A DNA stretch of 11,415 nt from an uncultured Ruminococcus sp. (GCA_947175975.1 CAMWOX010000034.1:1-11415); one strand, 5' to 3'. Counted from the first letter of the stretch, positions 1 to 6,454 are shown. Notes: generated by a model from the sequence alone, not told the origin. Numbers and translations are program-made.

Positions 1-1800
1 ACTTACACATTACATGAAGTAACAGCTCCGGATGGTTATGAAGTTGCAACAGATATTACATTTGTAATTGAAAAAGGCAAACTGACAACCGTAGACAGCA
101 ATGCAGTTGCAGAAGATGATGTGATTGTCATGGTCGATGAAGCAACCAAGGCAACTGTTAAGATTGACAAACAGGATGTATTTGGTGAAGAAGTTGAGGG
201 TGCAACCTTGACATTGACAGGCAAAGATAAAAACGGTAATACTGTTACATTTGAAGAAGATTCCTTGACAGTCGGTGGAAATGGCACAGCAGTCAAGACT
301 TCCGGTGAAGCATTAACATGGATCTCCGGAAATGGTGTAACAGAAATCGGCAATCTGCCGGATGGCACTTACACATTACATGAAGTAACTGCTCCGGATG
401 GTTACGAAGTTGCAACGGATATTACATTTGTAATTGAAAAAGGCAAACTGACAACTGTAGACAGCAACACTGTTGCAGAGGATGAAGTCATTGTCATGGT
501 TGATGAAGCAACCAAGGCAACTGTTAAGATTGACAAACAGGATGTATTTGGTGAAGAAGTTGAAGGTGCAACCTTGACATTGACAGGTAAAGACAAGAAC
601 GGCAATACCATCACATTTGAAGAAGATTCTTTGACAGTCGGCGGAAACGGCACAGCAGTGAATACTTCTGGCGAAGCATTAACATGGATCTCCGGAAATG
701 GTATCACAGAGATCAGCAATCTGCCCAACGGAACTTACACATTACATGAAGTAACAGCTCCGGATGGTTATGAAGTTGCAACAGATATTACATTTGTAAT
801 TGAAAAAGGCAAACTGACAACCATAGACAGCAACACTGTTGCAGAGGATGATGTGATTGTCATGGTCGACGAGGCAACTAAGGCAACTGTTAAGATCGAC
901 AAACAGGATGTATCTGGCAACGAAGTTGAGGGTGCAATCCTGAAATTGACGGGAAAAGACAAGAATGGCAATACCATCACATTTGAAGAAAATTCTTTAG
1001 CAGTTGGCGGAAATGGCACAGCATTGAATGCTTCCGGTGAAGCACTGGTATGGATTTCCGGCAATGGTATCACAGAGGTCAGCAATCTGCCAAATGGCAC
1101 TTACACATTACATGAAGTAACAGCTCCGGATGGTTATGAAGTTGCAACAGATATTACATTTGTAATTGAAAATGGCAAATTGACAACCGTAGACAGCAAT
1201 GTAGTTGCAGAGGATGATGTGATTGTCATGATTGATGAAGCGAAAAAGGAAGAAACAACAACATCTCATGGTGAAGGTAATAGTTGGATGGATTGGACTG
1301 AGACAACGACATCTCATGGCGAAATTGTGAAACCTTTTGATGGTTCTGAAACAACAACATCTCATGGCGAAGGTAATAGTTGGATCGATTGGACTGAGAC
1401 AACAACAACAGCTACAACGAAGGAATCCGCTGCACCAGCGAGTGAAACAACTACTACAGAAACAACAGAGACTACTACTACAACCACAAATACAAATACT
1501 GAAACGACTACCACTACTGACACAACTACTACGGAAACAACAACTACTACAAGTACTACCACACTAATTTCAAGTTCTTCCAGCACAGCAAGAACGAATA
1601 CAGTAAGAAATACTACAGTAAGAACCAATACCAACACAGCTTCAAGATCTACTACACCTGCAACAAATAGAACTACTTCCAACAATACACCAGCAAGTGC
1701 TAGTCCGAAAACAGGCTCTAGGGAGATTGAAGTAACAATTAGTTTACTTGCAGTTTCCGGAATCGCACTCTTCCTGACACGCAGAAAAGATGATGAATAA
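1..1800 (+). CDS. Sortase-anchored surface protein with SpaA/Cna-B-type repeats (5' end outside window)
   Basis: The frame is open from base 1, so the N-terminus lies upstream; 599 codons are visible. Most of it is a 122-residue repeat: a partial copy, then three complete ones. Each has a Lys-containing strand (VKIDKQD) near its start and a GTYTLHEVTAPDGYEV segment near its end, the classic pattern of SpaA/prealbumin-like domains, in which Lys, Asn and Glu form intramolecular isopeptide bonds. Then come three 16-residue ETTTSHGE units, a Thr/Ser/Asn-rich stalk of about 100 residues, and a C-terminal SPKTGS motif, a hydrophobic segment and RRKDDE. This is a sortase substrate layout with Ser replacing the Leu of LPxTG. 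It is probably an adhesin or wall-attached scaffold component; a cohesin or binding domain upstream cannot be excluded. No sortase gene is in view. Confidence 0.9.
   Translation, partial: TYTLHEVTAPDGYEVATDITFVIEKGKLTTVDSNAVAEDDVIVMVDEATKATVKIDKQDVFGEEVEGATLTLTGKDKNGNTVTFEEDSLTVGGNGTAVKTSGEALTWISGNGVTEIGNLPDGTYTLHEVTAPDGYEVATDITFVIEKGKLTTVDSNTVAEDEVIVMVDEATKATVKIDKQDVFGEEVEGATLTLTGKDKNGNTITFEEDSLTVGGNGTAVNTSGEALTWISGNGITEISNLPNGTYTLHEVTAPDGYEVATDITFVIEKGKLTTIDSNTVAEDDVIVMVDEATKATVKIDKQDVSGNEVEGAILKLTGKDKNGNTITFEENSLAVGGNGTALNASGEALVWISGNGITEVSNLPNGTYTLHEVTAPDGYEVATDITFVIENGKLTTVDSNVVAEDDVIVMIDEAKKEETTTSHGEGNSWMDWTETTTSHGEIVKPFDGSETTTSHGEGNSWIDWTETTTTATTKESAAPASETTTTETTETTTTTTNTNTETTTTTDTTTTETTTTTSTTTLISSSSSTARTNTVRNTTVRTNTNTASRSTTPATNRTTSNNTPASASPKTGSREIEVTISLLAVSGIALFLTRRKDDE
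142..1239 (+). repeat. Three tandem 366-nt repeats encoding SpaA-type domains
   Basis: Units run 142-507, 508-873 and 874-1239, each exactly 366 nt (122 codons) with no indels. The TYTLHEV codons recur at 1, 367, 733 and 1099, so a fourth, partial unit precedes them. Copies are very similar at DNA level; the third is the most diverged (for example KQDVSGNEVEGAILKL against KQDVFGEEVEGATLTL). This pattern fits expansion by unequal recombination, and the array length is likely to vary between strains. Confidence 0.95.
1252..1395 (+). repeat. Three 48-nt units in the stalk (A-B-A arrangement)
   Basis: Units 1252-1299, 1300-1347 and 1348-1395 each begin ETTTSHGE. The first and third continue GNSW(M/I)DWT, while the middle one continues IVKPFDGS. 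The repeat sits between the last SpaA-type domain and the Thr-rich stalk. I recognise no family for it. Confidence 0.85.
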
Positions 1801-1823
1801 TCTGATTTGCAGATAGGTTATGC

Positions 1824-1853
1824 AAGAAGAACGGCAGTTTTGCCGTTCTTCTT
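1824..1853 (+). terminator. Hairpin terminator after the surface protein gene
   Basis: A perfect 13-bp stem (1824-1836 with 1841-1853) and a 4-nt loop GTTT lie 23 nt after the stop codon. The 3' arm is pyrimidine-rich (TTCTTCTT), but the U-tract after it is short (AGTTTAT), so termination strength is uncertain. Confidence 0.7.
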
Positions 1854-1867
1854 AGTTTATCAAAAAA

Positions 1868-1896
1868 ATCCCTGCTTTCTTGGTGAAAGCAGGGAT
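1868..1896 (-). terminator. Intrinsic terminator of the SleB-like gene
   Basis: A perfect 12-bp stem (1868-1879 with 1885-1896) has a 5-nt loop. Read on the minus strand it is followed by a run of seven T (A-run at 1862-1868). It lies about 75 nt beyond the stop of the minus-strand gene, the textbook intrinsic terminator layout. Confidence 0.85.
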
Positions 1897-1924
1897 AAAA
1901 TGATGCAGATAAAAAGTAAAACGA

Positions 1925-1951
1925 ATTGGAGCTGTTCCAAACAGCTCCAAT
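1925..1951. repeat. Perfect 12-bp inverted repeat between convergent genes
   Basis: ATTGGAGCTGTT (1925-1936) pairs with 1940-1951 around a 3-nt loop CCA. There is no T-run on either side. It is transcribed at the 3' end of the minus-strand mRNA, 22 nt past its stop, and may protect the 3' end or assist the adjacent terminator. Confidence 0.7.
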
Positions 1952-1972
1952 ATGCTTTGAATAGATAATTAA

Positions 1973-3547
1973 TTAATACTGGCTAAAATGATTCTGAGAA
2001 CCATCACCATAGAAATATAAATAACCATGATCAAATGCAGACGGATCTTCAAAATAGAGATCCACAGCAGATATGACATTCTGTGTGACCTTGCTTGTAT
2101 AGCTTGAGAGATTGGCATAACTGGATGAACCGCTGAACTGGGATTTCTGTGTGATGACACCATAGACAGTGTCCGGGAAATTGGGAGAATCCACACGGTT
2201 CATGATAACTTCTACGACTTTTGCTTTGTTTTCAATGGAAATGCCGTCTGAACCTGCTTCATGTGCAACAGCATTGCAGAGCAGAACATAATCGCCATCA
2301 GAAATAGGGACAGAGATTGTATCCGGTTCTGGTATTTCTATTTCAATGATTTCAAAATCAATGATAGGTTCTTCCGGGACAAATTCCTCTGGTACAGGTG
2401 GTGCAGTTTCTTCCTGTGGAAATTCCTCAATCATGATTGTAGGATCTTCCTCCACAGGTGGTGCAGTGTCTTCCTGCGGAAATTCCTCAATTGTGATTGC
2501 AGGATTTTCTTGTACTGTATCAAAGATATTTTCCAGATACAATTCAGAAACGTCAACAATTTCCGGGTTTTGTATCTGTGGAACAGTTTCAGCAATTGTT
2601 GTAACAATCGGTTCTGGTGTTGTGGAAGTGCTGGTAGTTGTTGTGCTTGTAGATGTAGTTGTCGTTGTTGTTGTAGTGGAGGTTGTTGTGGTTGCCTTTG
2701 TAGTTGCTTTTGTTGTGGAAGTAGTGGTTGCTTTTTTAGCAGTTGTGGAGGATGTAGTAGCCGTTTTCGGCTTTGCCTTTTTATTTCTAGCAGTTGTTGT
2801 CTTTGCTGGCTGTTCTGTTGTTTCAGTAACGGGCTTTGTGAAGATCACAGGATCTGTTGCTTGTGTCTCTTCTGTTGGTTCTTCCGTTGTTTTAGAAACC
2901 GGTTTTGTGAAGATTACAGGATCTGTTGGCTGTGTCTCTTCTGTTGGTTCTTCCATTGTTTCAGAAACCGGTTTTATGAAGATGACAGGATCTGTTACCT
3001 GTGTCTCTTCTGTTGGTTCTTCCGTTGTTTCAGAAACTGGTTTTGTAAAGATCACAGGATCTGTTGCTTGTGTCTCTTCTATTGGTTCTTCCATTTCAGT
3101 AATAGTATTTCTGGTACTGGAAACCGGAATGGACTTGACGAAAATTCTCGTAGTCTCTGTGGTCTTTACTGGTTCTATTTCTTCCTGAATTTCAGAAACT
3201 TTGTTGATTTCCGTGATTTTTTCTGCAAGTTCCTCTTTGTTTTCCACAGGAGCTGCTGGGGTCTCCGGAATTTCTTCGATAGAAATTTCCTGTTCCGGTG
3301 CTGCTGCAAGCGTTCTGTTGTGATGCCTGATTGCATTTTTCTTTTTGCTTGCCAAGGTCGTATTGATAGAAGTTTTAGTAGCGGCAGTTTTTTTATTTTT
3401 TGTTGCACTGATCGGCTGGGGATTCTCCGGTGTGCCTGCTACACTGTCATCTAATTTTACAGTAGCCGCATCTGTTACGATATAGCAGCCCCCCAGGCAG
3501 GAAGCAATAATTCCCATTGTAATTGCCGCAACTTTTGCCTTTCTCAT
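1973..3547 (-). CDS. Secreted SleB-like cell wall hydrolase with long repetitive linker
   Basis: The protein has 524 residues. I chose the ATG at 3547 because AGAAAGGA (3556-3563) lies 8 nt upstream; an in-frame TTG at 3568 would overlap that site. The N-terminus is a signal peptide (MRKAK then a hydrophobic stretch) with LGGC at residues 18-21, a possible lipobox. Residues about 415-524 match the SleB/Hydrolase_2 pattern: LLCNAVAHEAGSDG with the expected catalytic Glu, then VVEVIMNRV, FPDTVYGVI and QFSG. SleB enzymes cleave peptidoglycan glycan strands. In between lie four 23-residue EEPTEETQATDPVIFTKPV-like repeats, a Thr/Ser/Lys stretch and two 20-residue IEEFPQE repeats, probably a wall-spanning linker. 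The role is likely wall remodelling; a spore role is not indicated. The gene converges on the adhesin gene. Confidence 0.85.
   Translation of the reverse strand: MRKAKVAAITMGIIASCLGGCYIVTDAATVKLDDSVAGTPENPQPISATKNKKTAATKTSINTTLASKKKNAIRHHNRTLAAAPEQEISIEEIPETPAAPVENKEELAEKITEINKVSEIQEEIEPVKTTETTRIFVKSIPVSSTRNTITEMEEPIEETQATDPVIFTKPVSETTEEPTEETQVTDPVIFIKPVSETMEEPTEETQPTDPVIFTKPVSKTTEEPTEETQATDPVIFTKPVTETTEQPAKTTTARNKKAKPKTATTSSTTAKKATTTSTTKATTKATTTTSTTTTTTTTSTSTTTTSTSTTPEPIVTTIAETVPQIQNPEIVDVSELYLENIFDTVQENPAITIEEFPQEDTAPPVEEDPTIMIEEFPQEETAPPVPEEFVPEEPIIDFEIIEIEIPEPDTISVPISDGDYVLLCNAVAHEAGSDGISIENKAKVVEVIMNRVDSPNFPDTVYGVITQKSQFSGSSSYANLSSYTSKVTQNVISAVDLYFEDPSAFDHGYLYFYGDGSQNHFSQY
2397..2516 (-). 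repeat. Two 60-nt repeats in the hydrolase linker
   Basis: Two units with a 60-nt period (2397-2456, 2457-2516) encode similar 20-residue segments built on IEEFPQE(D/E)TAPPV, giving an acidic proline-containing spacer just before the catalytic domain. Confidence 0.8.
2817..3092 (-). repeat. Four 69-nt tandem repeats in the hydrolase linker
   Basis: The anchor GGTTCTTCC recurs at 2877, 2946, 3015 and 3084, exactly 69 nt apart. Each unit encodes 23 residues of the form EEPTEETQ-TDPVIF-KPVSETT. The frame is preserved in every copy. Confidence 0.9.
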
Positions 3548-3589
3548 CGACTCAATCCTTTCTGTCAAAAAATTATGATATAATATAGA

Positions 3590-3619
3590 ATGCTATGGGC
3601 GATAACAGAATGTTATCAA
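3590..3619 (-). promoter_or_regulatory. Candidate promoter with overlapping palindrome, SleB-like gene
   Basis: On the minus strand TTGATA (3614-3619) and TAGCAT (3590-3595) are 18 nt apart; an alternative pair is TTATCG (3600-3605) and TATATC (3577-3582), 17 apart. Neither is strong. The palindrome GATAAC-AGAAT-GTTATC (3601-3617) overlaps the -35 region of both, the position expected for an operator. The regulator is unknown. Confidence 0.35.
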
Positions 3620-3995
3620 ACGTTCCCTTTTTTTTATCAACTCTATCATAGCATATTTTTCCCCAAATGGCAAGCTTTTCAGAATTATTTCTATAAAACT
3701 ACCAAGATTCACACCGGAATAGCAACCAGTTCATAGTAAAATTGCACATAAAATTATGAATGAAATTTTTAATAATTTATAAATTATACTGTTTTTGCCC
3801 CCTGTTAATTACAAATTAATGACAGGAAAAACAAAACAGTAACCAACTGTCGGCAATTTGTCTAGTATCGTTTTTGAATTTTATGGAAACTACACAAGAC
3901 TTTGTCGAAAAAAGTCGGGCGCATTCTTGTGAATTTTTACGAATATCAGGTTGAAAAACAGAATCTCTATGAAATAAATCGGATTTTTACGGATC
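3620..3995. other. AT-rich intergenic region
   Basis: No convincing gene is present. The only structure I see is an imperfect extended inverted repeat at 3788-3840: ACTGTTTT (3788-3795) pairs with 3833-3840, and inside it CCTGT (3801-3805) pairs with ACAGG (3822-3826). There is no T-run that would make it a terminator. The rest is AT-rich spacer between the divergent hydrolase gene and the noncoding RNA. Confidence 0.5.
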
Positions 3996-4024
3996 TTGAC
4001 AAGGGAATTATAATATGCTATAAT
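3996..4024 (+). promoter_or_regulatory. Exact-consensus housekeeping promoter
   Basis: TTGACA (3996-4001) and TATAAT (4019-4024) are separated by exactly 17 nt, an exact match to the vegetative sigma consensus. Transcription should start near 4030-4032. Such a promoter suits an abundant stable RNA, and no open reading frame begins downstream, which supports the RNA gene call. Confidence 0.9.
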
Positions 4025-4030
4025 AGAAAT

Positions 4031-4245
4031 TGAGGTTTTTTGTCGGTCTGTGTGTCTGGATCGCACAAGGCTGCGCCCCGGTTTTACCGGGTGTGTATGG
4101 CAAAACTGATGAAAAATTTCACGACGCATTGAGTAAACGACTTTTGTTCCTTTGGAACACAAGGAGTTCTGAATAGCATTATGGGCAAAGAAAAGCTCCG
4201 CCTGCGGGCTAGCGGTTCTTACGGTTCGACTCCGTTCTTCTATCA
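4031..4245 (+). ncRNA. Structured noncoding RNA, probably raiA-type
   Basis: About 215 nt lie downstream of the consensus promoter with no plausible coding frame. Visible helices include CGCA/TGCG around CAAGGC, CCCGG-TTTTA-CCGGG with extension on the TGCG/TGTG side, GTTCC-TTT-GGAAC, AGCTC/GGGCT around a 7-nt loop, and near the 3' end ACGG-TTCGACT-CCGT, a tRNA-like T-arm with the canonical T-loop sequence. Size, single-gene setting, promoter strength and the T-loop are consistent with the raiA RNA class known from Firmicutes and Actinobacteria, but I am matching from memory, not by a covariance model. It has no tag-peptide frame (against tmRNA) and no RNase P or SRP signature that I can see; 6S RNA is the main alternative. 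The 3' end is uncertain (4245-4290). Confidence 0.65.
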
Positions 4246-4267
4246 GTACAATCATACTGAAAAAAGG

Positions 4268-4288
4268 AAATATTAAGGGAATATTTTT
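4268..4288 (+). terminator. Weak AT-only terminator candidate after the noncoding RNA
   Basis: AAATATT (4268-4274) can pair with AATATTT (4280-4286) around AAGGG, running into a T stretch. The stem is entirely A-T, so confidence is low. The nearby TCAGTA/TACTGA hairpin is followed by A residues and is not a terminator. Confidence 0.3.
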
Positions 4289-4327
4289 CTGCTAAGCAAA
4301 ATTCTGATCTTGTTCTGTATTGTTTCT

Positions 4328-4474
4328 ATGAAACATCTAGGACAGCAGTCCCCTGACCTTGCCGGAAGCCGGATACCGGTCTTTCAGGACAATACTCAGG
4401 ATACTGGCAATAAGCCTTTGATCCCCGGTATTGCCCTGGATTTCCTCAAAGCATCTGCCGTCACTGGATTGTAG
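4328..4474 (+). CDS. Doubtful 48-residue open reading frame
   Basis: It starts MKHLGQQSPDLAGSRIPVF and ends with TAG at 4472-4474. The frame also runs upstream through a hydrophobic stretch (ILILFCIVS) to a stop at 4274-4276, so a start at CTG 4289, 8 nt after AAGGGA (4275-4280), would give a small protein with an N-terminal membrane or signal segment. There is no good ribosome site for the ATG and no family I recognise. It could be a leader peptide, a decayed gene or chance. Confidence 0.2.
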   Translation: MKHLGQQSPDLAGSRIPVFQDNTQDTGNKPLIPGIALDFLKASAVTGL

Positions 4475-4491
4475 TGATCAGATTTTTTTGC

Positions 4492-4524
4492 ATTCTCAAA
4501 GACTGGAGGGATTTTTTTGAGAAT
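4492..4524 (+). promoter_or_regulatory. Hairpin enclosing the ribosome binding site and start codon of the SPFH gene
   Basis: ATTCTCAAA (4492-4500) is a perfect 9-bp complement of TTTGAGAAT (4516-4524). The 15-nt loop contains the ribosome binding site GGAGGG (4505-4510), and the TTG start codon (4517-4519) is in the 3' arm. Folding would hide the start codon, so translation may be limited or conditional. Confidence 0.55.
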
Positions 4525-5626
4525 CACAATTACAGAATCCGAGAGAGGATTTCTATTCAAAAAAGGTAAGTTTATCAAAATGCTCAGTGCAGGTACTTAC
4601 AGTGTCAACCTGAATAAACAGATCCAGACCGTAAAACTTTCTGAATCTTTGACCGGAAAATTTGATCAGGCAATGCTGGATTGTTTTTTGCAGGATGAAA
4701 ATTTCAAAGCACAGACGATTTCACAGGATGTCCCGGATGATCAGGCGGCTGTTCATAATATCGACGGACATTTCAAGGAGATTCTCAAACCCGGAAATTA
4801 TCTCTACTGGAATGTGTCGCAAAAGCACAGCTTTGAACTCTATGATATTAAAAATGCACAGATCCCGAATGATCCGCAGCTCTGTGAGAGACTCTATAAG
4901 GCAGGATGTTTGTCACGTCTGACAGTCCCTAAAAACCAGACAGGTATTTTATTCCGGAATGAGAAATTCCAGGAGGCACTCGATCCCGGGGTTTATTATT
5001 TCTCGCACTGTGGCGGATTGACTTATACTGTGAAATATATTGATACCACTCAGAAATCATTGCTGCTTACAGGGCAGGAGATCCTGACCAAAGATAAAGT
5101 CAATATCCGGCTGAATTTCGTGTGCAGTTTTCAGGTGACGGATTGCGTGAAAGCCTGCCTGGAAATTGAAAATCATGAGGATCAGTTCCGAACGGCTGTG
5201 CAGCTCACAGTCCGGGAATTTATTGCAGGGTTTACACTGGATGAGATTCTCACACAGAGGGATGCCATCAGTGGAAAATTAACGGAAATTCTGAGTCCCA
5301 AAGCGGAGAAATTATATATCCGGGTGTCCGATGCAGGAATCCGGGATATTATCCTGCCGGGCGAGATCCAGAATATCATGAACTCTGTGTTGTTAGCCGA
5401 GAAAAAGGCACAGGCAAATGTGATTGCCCGCCGGGAAGAAGTCGCATCCACAAGATCCTTGTTGAATACGGCAAAGCTTATGGATGAGAACCAGACGCTC
5501 TATAAGCTCAAAGAACTGGAATATCTGGAAAAGATCTGTGAGAATGTCGGGAATATTTCTGTTTCCGGCGGGGATCTGCTGGAACATCTGCGAGCAATTA
5601 TCGGCACAGATCATAATCATAAATAA
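4517..5626 (+). CDS. Slipin-like SPFH/band 7 protein with three N-terminal modules
   Basis: The protein has 369 residues. The start is TTG, 6 nt after GGAGGG, and is supported because the first residues (ESERGFLFKKGKFIKMLSAGTY) already belong to a conserved module; the next in-frame ATG (4580) would cut it. Three copies of a G-x-F-x-E-x-L-x-PG-x-Y motif occur at about residues 8-30, 77-98 and 138-162. An SPFH core follows at about 172-290 (KDKVNIRLNFVCSFQVTD, then PGEIQNIMN) and an Ala/Glu-rich helical region LLAEKKAQANVIARREE at about 292-310. There is no transmembrane segment or signal peptide, so it is presumably cytosolic or peripherally membrane-bound. SPFH proteins form oligomeric membrane-associated rings; no client gene such as an NfeD protease is adjacent. 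It appears monocistronic, with its own terminator. Confidence 0.85.
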   Translation: MRITITESERGFLFKKGKFIKMLSAGTYSVNLNKQIQTVKLSESLTGKFDQAMLDCFLQDENFKAQTISQDVPDDQAAVHNIDGHFKEILKPGNYLYWNVSQKHSFELYDIKNAQIPNDPQLCERLYKAGCLSRLTVPKNQTGILFRNEKFQEALDPGVYYFSHCGGLTYTVKYIDTTQKSLLLTGQEILTKDKVNIRLNFVCSFQVTDCVKACLEIENHEDQFRTAVQLTVREFIAGFTLDEILTQRDAISGKLTEILSPKAEKLYIRVSDAGIRDIILPGEIQNIMNSVLLAEKKAQANVIARREEVASTRSLLNTAKLMDENQTLYKLKELEYLEKICENVGNISVSGGDLLEHLRAIIGTDHNHK

Positions 5627-5634
5627 GAACAGAT

Positions 5635-5668
5635 AAAACCGCAGGATTATGGGAATCCTGCGGTTTTT
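5635..5668 (+). terminator. Strong intrinsic terminator after the SPFH gene
   Basis: A perfect 14-bp stem (5635-5648 with 5654-5667), GC-rich in its middle (CCGCAGG), has a 5-nt loop ATGGG and ends in TTTTTG. It lies 8 nt after the stop codon. Confidence 0.9.
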
Positions 5669-5750
5669 GTTTGTATTTACAGAATGTGGACTTTTGTTTT
5701 GTGCATCATTAACAAAAAAAGGATTTTTAAGGAATTTTTTCTGAATTTGG

Positions 5751-5779
5751 TTGGCATTTTTCCAGAAATATGATATACT
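5751..5779 (+). promoter_or_regulatory. Promoter of the upstream duplicated unit
   Basis: TTGGCA (5751-5756) and TATACT (5774-5779) have 17-nt spacing. The surrounding region (about 5676-5799) is clearly homologous to 9311-9434 before the second protease gene. Here, however, the ribosome binding site of the protease gene is nearly 700 nt away. Confidence 0.7.
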
Positions 5780-5881
5780 ATTATTATAAAGTATATATTA
5801 GACTTCCTCGGAAACTTAAATCTCGAAACAGACATTTCAATTTCAACACTCGATATTTCGACAAACATATATCTTGATTTA

Positions 5882-6073
5882 TTAGCTTCCGAGGAGGTCT
5901 ACTATAGAGAAATATTTCATTACTGCTATAATCGACTGTATGGAGATTTCCATGCAGACTGTACACAGGAAGTTATGCTGGTCTTGTGTAAGAAAGTGAA
6001 TACTTTGGATATGTCAAAAGAGATTCGTCCATGGCTGTATTCTGTAGCACCTATGAAAAAATCAAACAATTAA
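5882..6073 (+). pseudogene. ECF-type RNA polymerase sigma factor remnant (region 2 only)
   Basis: This frame reads YYREIFHYCYNRLYGDFHAD, then CTQEVMLVLCKKV and RPWLYSVA, which matches region 2 of ECF sigma factors (the Y-x-x-I-x-x-Y-C-x-x-R, D-x-TQEVFL and I-x-PWLY-x-VA pattern), and stops at TAA 6071-6073. It has no ATG near the expected N-terminus and no region 4, which binds the -35 element, so it cannot be a working sigma factor. The first residues (ASEEVYY) are encoded by the repeated palindromic motif at 5884-5900. It lies downstream of the 5751-5779 promoter. I infer decay by deletion; it could also be a fragment carried in with the inserted segment. Confidence 0.5.
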
Positions 6074-6177
6074 ATGACATTAAATTGTTCTTTTTTTGTC
6101 TATTTATACAAAATTAAAATTCCGATGTAAGAAAATGCTTAATTTCAGACGGTTTATATATAGAAAGAGAAAATTTT

Positions 6178-6336
6178 ATGAGAGATTTACGGGAGGATTT
6201 TCTGAATACGGATTTGAAAGGACAATTCATTCAGGAGATAAACAGAGCGTTAGATGAAGAACTAAAAAAATGCACTGTTGACTTCATAATCCACAATTTT
6301 GACAATTTGGAATGTTCAGTAGTTTTGTGGGTGTAA
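6178..6336 (+). CDS. 52-residue hypothetical protein, perhaps a gene fragment
   Basis: It starts MRDLREDFLNTDLKGQFIQE and ends at TAA 6334-6336. A weak purine-rich stretch (GAAAGAGAAAA) precedes the ATG. It is charged and likely helical in its first 32 residues, with no signal peptide or membrane segment. It lies where an anti-sigma gene would follow the sigma remnant, but I see no recognisable anti-sigma motif. It may simply be a decayed reading frame. Confidence 0.25.
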   Translation: MRDLREDFLNTDLKGQFIQEINRALDEELKKCTVDFIIHNFDNLECSVVLWV

Positions 6337-6352
6337 GCCAGTATGAAGATAG

Positions 6353-6454
6353 TTCAGAATACTTCAGTTTGTTGAAAAAAACAAAGGTTATATTAACAAC
6401 AAGTTAACACAGGAAGTACTGGCAGATTATTATGATGTAAGTCAATTATATTAG
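6353..6454 (+). pseudogene. Helix-turn-helix-like fragment
   Basis: One frame encodes KGYINNKLTQEVLADYYDVS, which resembles the LTQEELAE-LGVS core of Xre-type or related helix-turn-helix domains. It has no start codon, is preceded by an in-frame TAG at 6350-6352 and stops at 6452-6454 inside the repeated motif. It is too short for a firm call. Confidence 0.25.

Noticed and set aside
36..1100. Minus-strand frames of 108-110 codons at 36-368, 402-728 and 768-1100
   Set aside because: They recur with the 366-nt repeat because they are antisense to it; there is no ribosome site or recognisable domain, and the plus frame has clear SpaA features.
1362..1685. Val-rich minus-strand frame of 107 codons
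   Set aside because: It is the complement of the ACT/ACA-rich Thr stalk codons, which gives GTN Val codons; it is a composition artefact.
2261..3454. Plus-strand Cys/Phe-rich frame of 397 codons, and an overlapping Val-rich frame at 2346-3188
   Set aside because: Both are antisense to the repetitive linker of the SleB-like gene. Their composition is implausible, and only the minus frame has a signal peptide, ribosome site, catalytic domain and terminator.
4200..4245. tRNA gene suggested by the T-arm sequence GGTTCGACTCC
   Set aside because: There is no D-arm, anticodon arm or matching acceptor at the right distance. ATAGAA near 4022-4027 can pair with TTCTAT, but it overlaps the -10 box and would not be in the transcript.
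3890..4255. Minus-strand frame of 121 codons across the noncoding RNA
   Set aside because: It runs opposite to an exact-consensus promoter through structured RNA; no domain and no ribosome site.
4031..4290. tmRNA
   Set aside because: No tag-peptide frame ending in a typical ALAA-type sequence and no paired tRNA-Ala-like end; also shorter than usual.
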